Under the pieces are notes generated by a model that saw nothing but the letters and a program-made list of their open reading frames with translations, had not been told where the DNA came from and did not search any database. A program made the translations under genes and the position numbers. From Vibrio cyclitrophicus (GTDB lineage: Bacteria; Pseudomonadota; Gammaproteobacteria; Enterobacterales; Vibrionaceae): a stretch of DNA of 64,000 nt. The stretch lies in contig CP065366.1 of the NCBI GenBank assembly GCA_023206055.1, positions 434,001-498,000 of the forward strand, in the 5' to 3' direction. Below are positions 58,160-64,000 of this stretch, piece after piece (positions within the stretch are counted from its first letter, which is position 1; each line of letters opens with the position of its first letter).

Positions 58160-59496
58160 TGAAAATAAATAAAAAACTACTCTTCTTTCCAGCACTTGCG
58201 GTTGGTGTTATTGGGCTTGTCGCTGCGATTAATTTGAAGCCGGATCTTCCAACCAAACCTGCGGAAGATAGAGCTCGCTTAGTTGATACTGTGAGTCTAG
58301 AACAACAAATGATCGCACCGTTAGCGGTTGGCTTTGGCAAAGTGGTGCCGAAAGTTGAATGGAAAGCGATTGCCGAGGTGACAGGGCAAATAGTGTATCG
58401 ACATTCGGATCTTGAAAAAGGGCAGGTGATCCCTGCGGGAACGGAGGTACTTAAGATCGATCCCTTAGATTACGAGTTAAAGTTGGTACAAGCCGAAGCG
58501 GATCTTAAATCAAGCCAGACCTCATTAGCTAAGTTGAACCAAGAAGAAGACAATCTTAATCAGACTCTTAAGATCGAAAAGAATCGCTTAGTGATCAGCA
58601 ATAAAGAGCTGCAACGTAAACAAGATCTACGTAAGAAAGGGCTGACATCTCAATCGGATGTCGACCTCCAGCAACAAAGCGCATTGTCTCAACAGAAGTT
58701 AGTGTTAGATATTGCTAACCAAATTACCTTGATGCCTGATGAAAAACGCGTCGCGGAGGCCGTGATTAAGGTGAACGTGTCTAAGGTGAAAGAGGCACAA
58801 CGCTCTTTGGATAAGACGACCATCACTTTGCCAAGAGCGATGCGAATTGCTCAAGTCGATATCGAACAAAACCAAGTAGTTAATCTTCAGCAAGAAATGT
58901 TTGTTGCTCATGGGATTAATATTATGGAAGTTGAAGCACAACTTTCTATTCACGACATGCAAACTTTAGCTTCAAGTTTTACTCAATTCCCTCGCGATGC
59001 TGCTGGAATTCCAACCCCTGACCAAGCACCGATCAAAGCGAGTGTTCAACTGAATAGTGGCAGTCTGAATCTGAGCTGGCCTGCAAAGGTAGCGAGAATC
59101 AGTGAAACGGTTGATGAAAACCAAGCGACGGCGGGGATTATTCTCGAGATCGCTCAAGACTATTCACAACTGCAGCCAAGCAATGCGACCCCTTTGGTCA
59201 ACGGTATGTTTGTAAAAGCTGAGATTGAAGGTGTAGCAAATCTAAGTTGGGTGTTGCCTGAACGAGCGCTACATGGTGATAAAATTTATCTAATGGACGA
59301 TAACTCTCGTCTGAAAATGGTGAATGTTGAAGTGCTTTATCGTAGAGACAACCAAGTGGTTGTGAACGGGGAGCTTCAAACGGGCGACAAACTGGTTCTC
59401 AATGACTTATTACCAGCCATTGAAGGCATGTTACTCAAAGAATCGGGCTCAAAAGAAGCGGCACTTGAACCTGATACTCAGGAGAGTGCGTCATGA
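58159..59496 (+). CDS. Periplasmic adaptor (membrane fusion protein) of an RND pump
   Basis: A 445-residue HlyD/AcrA-type adaptor. One N-terminal membrane helix or uncleaved signal (about residues 5-25) is followed by a lipoyl-like half domain, a long helical hairpin (about residues 105-225, rich in Gln, Lys and Leu), and beta-barrel and membrane-proximal domains. It contains no N-terminal lipobox cysteine. It overlaps the pump gene by four bases. No TolC-like outer-membrane gene is adjacent. Confidence 0.93.
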   Translation: MKINKKLLFFPALAVGVIGLVAAINLKPDLPTKPAEDRARLVDTVSLEQQMIAPLAVGFGKVVPKVEWKAIAEVTGQIVYRHSDLEKGQVIPAGTEVLKIDPLDYELKLVQAEADLKSSQTSLAKLNQEEDNLNQTLKIEKNRLVISNKELQRKQDLRKKGLTSQSDVDLQQQSALSQQKLVLDIANQITLMPDEKRVAEAVIKVNVSKVKEAQRSLDKTTITLPRAMRIAQVDIEQNQVVNLQQEMFVAHGINIMEVEAQLSIHDMQTLASSFTQFPRDAAGIPTPDQAPIKASVQLNSGSLNLSWPAKVARISETVDENQATAGIILEIAQDYSQLQPSNATPLVNGMFVKAEIEGVANLSWVLPERALHGDKIYLMDDNSRLKMVNVEVLYRRDNQVVVNGELQTGDKLVLNDLLPAIEGMLLKESGSKEAALEPDTQESAS

Positions 59497-62400
59497 TCAA
59501 GTTTTTCTCTAGGCACCCAACAGCAGCGAACCTGTTGATGCTTGGGTTGTTGATTATGGGCTTAACCTCATTATCAACTATTAAGCGTGAGACTTTCCCT
59601 GCCTACGACCCACCTTACATTATGGCAGCCATCGTTTATCCCGGCGCTTCTCCACAAGAAGTGGAAGAGAGCTTATGTGTGCGAATGGAAGATGCTGTTG
59701 ATGGCCTAGCCAACATTGAAGAAACTCAGTGTGAGGCGATTGAAGGCAGCGCGCGTTTAATTCTGAAGCTCAATGAGAAAGCAGACATCGGCCGAATGCT
59801 GGTGGACGTGCAAACTCAGATCAACTCGATCAATGACTTCCCGAGCGAGATTGAATCTCCAGTTGTTCAAGAGCTGGATTGGAATGAACCAGTTGTTGAT
59901 ATCGCTATAACAGCCGAAACCTCATGGCCTGAACTCAAGGCTTACGCCGAAGGCCTCAAACGTACTATGAAGCTCGATTACGACGTTTCTTTAGTCGAAG
60001 TTAGTGGTTTTTCCGATCACCAATATCGGGTCGAACTGGATACCCAAGCCATTCGCCAGTTGGGTTTGAGTGTCGGCGATATCGCAGACCAAATTGGTCG
60101 TCAGAATGTAAAGCTGCCGAGTGGTAACGTTGAGACGCCAGACAAAAACTTCCTGATTCGTTTTGATGAAAGACGAATTACGCCGGTTGAATTAGAGAGT
60201 ATCGTGGTTGGATCTGCGCCGAATGGCTCAGTGATCCGTTTGAGGGATATTGCTAAGATCACCGATCGCTTTGAACTGGATGAACAGAAGGTTCTGTTTG
60301 ATGGTAAGCCGTCTGCGCTATTGAAGATCAGCAAGAATAAAGAAGATGATGCGCTACGAATTAAAGAGAACGTTACTCGATTCGTGGAAGATCAAAGCGC
60401 GATTGCCCCCGATGGCGTGACGCTACAAATGACCAATGATCTCTCATCGGTACTTTGGGATCGTCTCACCATGATGGTACGCAACGGCTGGCAAGGTATT
60501 GTTCTGGTATTTGCCACCATGTGGTTGTTCTTCAGTTTGCGTTATTCATTCTGGGTTGCGGCCGGTTTACCCGTAGCTTTCCTTGGTGGCTTGTTCTTAA
60601 TGGCCAACCTTGGTCTGTCGATCAACATCATGTCTCTAGTCGGCTTGTTGATGGCGATCGGTATCATGATGGATGACGCGATCGTGATTGCTGAATCGAT
60701 AGCCTCCCATTTAGATAGGGGGCAAAACGTTGATGATGCGGTGTACAACGGTGTTAAGAAAGTGCTTCCCGGGGTCTTATCTTCTTTCTTAACCACGGTG
60801 TGTATTTTCGGTAGCTTACTATTCCTTGATGGGGAAATGGGCGCGGTGCTTAAAGCAGTGCCGCAGGTGCTTATCTTGGTGTTGTCGCTGAGCCTAATCG
60901 AAGCGTTTCTTATTTTACCAAATCACTTATCTCATTCATTACACAAAGAAAAAAATGACAAGCCAGCGCTGCGCTTCAAAGTTGTGTTGTTAGAGAAGTT
61001 TGAGAACTTCCGCAATACCACCTTGATGAACATGGTCGAGAAGGTCGTGACGTTCCGTTATGCCTTTATGGGCGGTGTGATAACTCTGCTATTGCTATCT
61101 ATTTCCTTGATTGCTGGTGGCGTTGTCAAATTCCAGCCCTTCCCTGAGTTGGATGGCGATATTGCCGAGGCTCGCATCATTCTTCCACCGGGCGCATCAC
61201 TGTCTCAAACCGAGCGAGTCGTCGACAAAATCGTCGCTTCTGCTGAACGTTTGAATGCGCAATGGAGTGAAGAAGTTGAGGACGGTAATAAATTGGTGGA
61301 GCATATCACCAGCCAATTCAATGCCAACGCGGATGCTAATGAATCAGGGCCGCATTTGGCCACGGTGCGCCTAGACTTGCGTGGTGCAGAGAGCCGTAAT
61401 ACAGTCATCGATGACTTCATTGATGCGTGGCGAGAGGACATCGGCGACTTGGCCGATCCTATTTCTCTGGTTTTCAAACAGCCCACGATGGGACCGGGTG
61501 GTCGTGCCATCGAGATCCGCGCCAAACATGATGATCTTGCTGCATTGAAATCGGCTTCTTTAGATATTCAGGAATACCTCAATCAGTTTGATGGTGTGCA
61601 TGGTGTTCTTGATGACATGCGAATGGGTAAGGAAGAGATCTTGGTGAAGCTGCGTCCAGGTGCGGAAACCTACAATGTGAATGGGCAGATGATTGCATCT
61701 CAGTTACGAGCGGCTTTCTTTGGCCAAACGGCGGATGAGATTCAAATCGGTGTTGAGAATATCTCGATAGAGGTACGCCTTGATAAAGAACAGGCTGGCG
61801 ATTTACAGCAACTGGCTAACTTCCCTATTATCACTGCAGATGGCAGCCAGATCCCGCTAGCAACCTTGGCGACACTAGATTTTCAACGTAACTACGTACG
61901 AATCCAGCGTATCGATGGGCTGAGAACCATCAGTATCTTTGGTGATATTGATAATAAGAAGGCGAGCTCTTCAGCAATTTTGGCTCAGTTCCAAAAAGAT
62001 GAAGCCGCTAAACTTATTCAGAAGTACCCGGGTTTACGCTTTGATTTCGAAGGGGAGGCCAAAGATGCGGCTAAGACGGGCGCTTCAATGGGCAAAGGGT
62101 TCTTGCTCGGCTTATTCGGTGTGTTTGCGATTCTTAGTTATCAATTCCGAAGTTACTTGGAGCCTGTGGTCGTGATGTTGGCGATTCCACTCGCCTTTAT
62201 TGGCGTGGTTGTTGGTCACTGGATACTTGGCCACTCTTTAAGTATGCCGAGTATGATGGGCTTTGTGTCGCTTGCCGGTATTGTGGTTAATGATTCCATC
62301 TTGTTGGTGCAGTACATTCGTCACCATATCGATGAGGGTGATAGCGTGCATGACTCCGTGGTGAAAGCCAGTCGCGAGCGGTTCCGTGCGGTATTCTTGA

Positions 62401-62600
62401 CCTCAATGACAACCGCTGCAGGTTTACTACCGCTGTTGACGGAAACCAGCTTACAGGCTCAGGTTATCCAGCCATTGGTTATTTCGATCGTGTTCGGCAT
62501 ATTTGCATCGACCTTACTGGTGCTGTTTATGATCCCTGCGGCCTACGCGATATTGGCGGATTTCGGTTTGGTGAAAAAACACGAACCGTTAACGGACTAG
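59493..62600 (+). CDS. RND-superfamily inner-membrane efflux transporter
   Basis: A 1035-residue, twelve-helix RND pump of the AcrB/HAE class, with a long N-terminal helix and two large periplasmic loops. The helix 4 motif MMDDAIVIAESI retains the Asp-Asp proton relay, while the helix 10 position of AcrB Lys940 reads NDSILLVQYI, as in many distant RND pumps. A short C-terminal tail ends the protein. Its substrates are unknown; drugs, detergents or lipids are all possible. The last gene of the operon is followed by a terminator. Confidence 0.93.
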   Translation: MIKFFSRHPTAANLLMLGLLIMGLTSLSTIKRETFPAYDPPYIMAAIVYPGASPQEVEESLCVRMEDAVDGLANIEETQCEAIEGSARLILKLNEKADIGRMLVDVQTQINSINDFPSEIESPVVQELDWNEPVVDIAITAETSWPELKAYAEGLKRTMKLDYDVSLVEVSGFSDHQYRVELDTQAIRQLGLSVGDIADQIGRQNVKLPSGNVETPDKNFLIRFDERRITPVELESIVVGSAPNGSVIRLRDIAKITDRFELDEQKVLFDGKPSALLKISKNKEDDALRIKENVTRFVEDQSAIAPDGVTLQMTNDLSSVLWDRLTMMVRNGWQGIVLVFATMWLFFSLRYSFWVAAGLPVAFLGGLFLMANLGLSINIMSLVGLLMAIGIMMDDAIVIAESIASHLDRGQNVDDAVYNGVKKVLPGVLSSFLTTVCIFGSLLFLDGEMGAVLKAVPQVLILVLSLSLIEAFLILPNHLSHSLHKEKNDKPALRFKVVLLEKFENFRNTTLMNMVEKVVTFRYAFMGGVITLLLLSISLIAGGVVKFQPFPELDGDIAEARIILPPGASLSQTERVVDKIVASAERLNAQWSEEVEDGNKLVEHITSQFNANADANESGPHLATVRLDLRGAESRNTVIDDFIDAWREDIGDLADPISLVFKQPTMGPGGRAIEIRAKHDDLAALKSASLDIQEYLNQFDGVHGVLDDMRMGKEEILVKLRPGAETYNVNGQMIASQLRAAFFGQTADEIQIGVENISIEVRLDKEQAGDLQQLANFPIITADGSQIPLATLATLDFQRNYVRIQRIDGLRTISIFGDIDNKKASSSAILAQFQKDEAAKLIQKYPGLRFDFEGEAKDAAKTGASMGKGFLLGLFGVFAILSYQFRSYLEPVVVMLAIPLAFIGVVVGHWILGHSLSMPSMMGFVSLAGIVVNDSILLVQYIRHHIDEGDSVHDSVVKASRERFRAVFLTSMTTAAGLLPLLTETSLQAQVIQPLVISIVFGIFASTLLVLFMIPAAYAILADFGLVKKHEPLTD

Positions 62601-62638
62601 AAACGAGATAGATATCGGTTATTACCTATCCTAAGAAC

Positions 62639-62666
62639 AATAAAGCGACCTTGAGTCGCTTTATTT
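62639..62666 (+). terminator. Terminator of the efflux operon
   Basis: AATAAAGCGAC (62639-62649) and GTCGCTTTATT (62655-62665), loop CTTGA, with T-rich sequence after it. Confidence 0.88.
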
Positions 62667-62805
62667 GTATCTGTGTACTCACGACTACGACTTCGGTTAG
62701 TCATTCACTTCAAAATTCATTTTAGTTCATTCAAAACGTCACTTAACTGTCATTTCAGGGGCATACCTTGAGCCTTAACTGAATAAGGATTGTTAAGGAG
62801 ATCGT

Positions 62806-63330
62806 ATGCGTACTATCGAACCTATTGTCCGCTGGGATGTGGCATTTTCTGTTTTCTGTTTAAACAACCGCTATGGCGGACAACATGCAACGCTCAGTAA
62901 AGCGGTGTCTCATACTGGAGATGGACACCTTTATGTTTTGATTGCCTTGATTGTACTGCTGGCTGATAGCAGTACTGGCCAAGATTTTCTATTGGTCGGT
63001 TTAACTGCCTTCGCAATCGAATTACCTATCTACTGGCTTGCTAAAAATACCCTTAAACGCCGCAGACCCGCTGAATTCTCTTCACTGCTTTACTCCCATA
63101 TTGTGCCATCCGATAAATATAGCCTGCCTTCTGGGCACTCCGCTGCTGCTTTTGTTATGGCGACTCTGATCGGACATTTTTATCCGAGTTTGTACCTCTT
63201 TAGCTTTACTTGGGCAACAGCGATTGCTGGTTCTCGAATTTTGCTTGGTGTGCATTTTTTAACGGACGTACTGATTGGTGCTGCTTTGGGCATCGCTTGT
63301 ACGAGCCTTGCTATCAACTTCATTTTGTAA
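62806..63330 (+). CDS. PAP2-family membrane phosphatase
   Basis: A 174-residue polytopic protein of the phosphatidic acid phosphatase type 2 family. The three catalytic motifs are intact: KNTLKRRRP, PSGH (in YSLPSGHSAAAFV) and SRILLGVHFLTD. About five membrane helices surround them. Family members dephosphorylate lipid phosphates, for example undecaprenyl diphosphate or phosphatidic acid; the substrate is not shown. It begins after an AAGGAG site and precedes the glycosyltransferase gene by 51 bases, so the two may be co-transcribed. Confidence 0.92.
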   Translation: MRTIEPIVRWDVAFSVFCLNNRYGGQHATLSKAVSHTGDGHLYVLIALIVLLADSSTGQDFLLVGLTAFAIELPIYWLAKNTLKRRRPAEFSSLLYSHIVPSDKYSLPSGHSAAAFVMATLIGHFYPSLYLFSFTWATAIAGSRILLGVHFLTDVLIGAALGIACTSLAINFIL

Positions 63331-63381
63331 TCACTTTTGTCAGTCGTTGCCGAGCTTAAGCTCAAACCTAAAGGAACACCT

Positions 63382-64000
63382 ATGAAAATATTATATGGCG
63401 TACAAGGTACAGGGAATGGTCATATCGCTCGTGCAAGAGCAATGGCGGTGGCTTTTCGCCAACAAAATATCGATGTCGACTTCCTATTCTCAGGACGAGA
63501 TGAGGGCAAGTACTTCTCAATGGAAGCGTTTGGCAACTACCAGACCCGCAGCGGCTTAACTTTTTACAGCGAGCAGGGGCAGGTGAAATACGGTAAAACA
63601 TTCTTCAAGAACAACATCTGGCGATTCCTCCATGAGATTAACCAGATCGATCTTACGCCTTATGACTTAGTGATTAATGATTTTGAGCCTGTCACTGCAT
63701 GGGCGGCTAAGAGACAAGGTGTGCCATGCATTGGGATAAGCCACCAGAATGCGTTTCGTTATGATGTACCCAAAGAAGGGGGCAACTGGATTGAACATTC
63801 AGTTATTCAACATTTCGCCCCAACCGAGCACTCAATTGGGTTGCATTGGTATCACTTTGAACAGCCGATTTTGCCGCCTATCGTTCACACGCTGGTTGGT
63901 GAGCAACAAACCAAAACAGCACAAGACTTTACGTTGGTCTATTTGCCATTTGAGGATCTTGAGTCGATCTCAGAGCTGTTGATTAAGTTTATTTCGCACA
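63382..64000 (+). CDS. MJ1255-type glycosyltransferase-like protein (N-terminal part)
   Basis: An open frame runs from ATG 63382, preceded by AAAGGAAC, to the window end with no stop, giving 206 residues of an incomplete protein. The N-terminal YGVQGTGNGHIARARAMA resembles the donor-domain opening of UDP-glycosyltransferases of the MJ1255/VC2487 group, and INDFEPVTAWAAKRQGVPCIGISHQNAF is typical of the same fold. It may use a lipid or cell-surface acceptor, consistent with the PAP2 phosphatase upstream. The C-terminal nucleotide-sugar domain lies outside the window. Confidence 0.85.
   Translation, partial: MKILYGVQGTGNGHIARARAMAVAFRQQNIDVDFLFSGRDEGKYFSMEAFGNYQTRSGLTFYSEQGQVKYGKTFFKNNIWRFLHEINQIDLTPYDLVINDFEPVTAWAAKRQGVPCIGISHQNAFRYDVPKEGGNWIEHSVIQHFAPTEHSIGLHWYHFEQPILPPIVHTLVGEQQTKTAQDFTLVYLPFEDLESISELLIKFISH

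Overview
The window looks like core chromosome of a marine Vibrio, probably near the Splendidus clade. The evidence is a complete MSHA (mannose-sensitive haemagglutinin) type IV pilus cluster running straight into mreBCD, the order rapA-NRAMP-like-rluA, argR/mdh beside a TAXI-type TRAP transporter, and protein sequences that read as Vibrionaceae orthologues of Escherichia coli housekeeping genes. The species call is an impression from gene order and protein similarity, not a search. I see no rRNA, tRNA, CRISPR, prophage or transposase gene.

Layout. (1) 1-10.7 kb: the 3' end of mshE, then mshG, mshF, mshB, mshA, mshC, mshD, mshO, mshP and a very large mshQ. (2) 10.8-23.5 kb: mreB, mreC, mreD, maf, rng, yhdP, a nitrilase-family gene and tldD on the plus strand, then a convergent PIN-PhoH ATPase gene. 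A 270-bp inverted-repeat element separates mreB from mreC. (3) 24-30.2 kb: rapA, a convergent NRAMP-like transporter, rluA and a D-2-hydroxyacid dehydrogenase. (4) 30.2-37 kb: a minus-strand TAXI receptor / fused TRAP permease / UspA unit, argR, mdh and one small unknown gene. (5) 37-43 kb: ispB, rplU-rpmA, obgE (cgtA), a split ThrE-type exporter (yjjP-yjjB) and folA. A 162-bp fold-back element and a heptanucleotide repeat lie between genes. (6) 42.6-50.4 kb: lptD-surA-pdxA-rsmA and apaG-apaH on the minus strand, with djlA divergent from lptD. (7) 50.4-57.2 kb: DUF924 and DUF547 genes, then leuABCD on the minus strand behind a leader peptide and attenuator. (8) 57.5-64 kb: a TetR regulator with an MFP-RND efflux pair, a PAP2 phosphatase and the start of a glycosyltransferase-like gene cut by the window end.

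How the genes work together. MshE and MshG power and anchor pilus assembly, MshA is the major pilin, MshB/C/D/O/P are minor pilins, and MshQ is a probable surface or tip component. MreBCD organises the cell wall. LptD and SurA build the outer membrane, and YhdP supplies lipid to it. The TRAP unit imports an organic acid or amino acid, with UspA as a likely partner. leuABCD makes leucine under attenuation that can be read base by base. The TetR-MFP-RND operon is an efflux pump that probably represses itself through two palindromes.

No complete new multi-gene system is evident. The most unusual points are an 11-turn solenoid in MshQ, a tandem 7-residue expansion inside Maf, an NRAMP-like protein lacking both metal-binding motifs, two fold-back intergenic elements, a Dam-site cluster before obgE, an extra inverted repeat enclosing the leu leader peptide, and a 36-bp palindrome over the efflux operon start.
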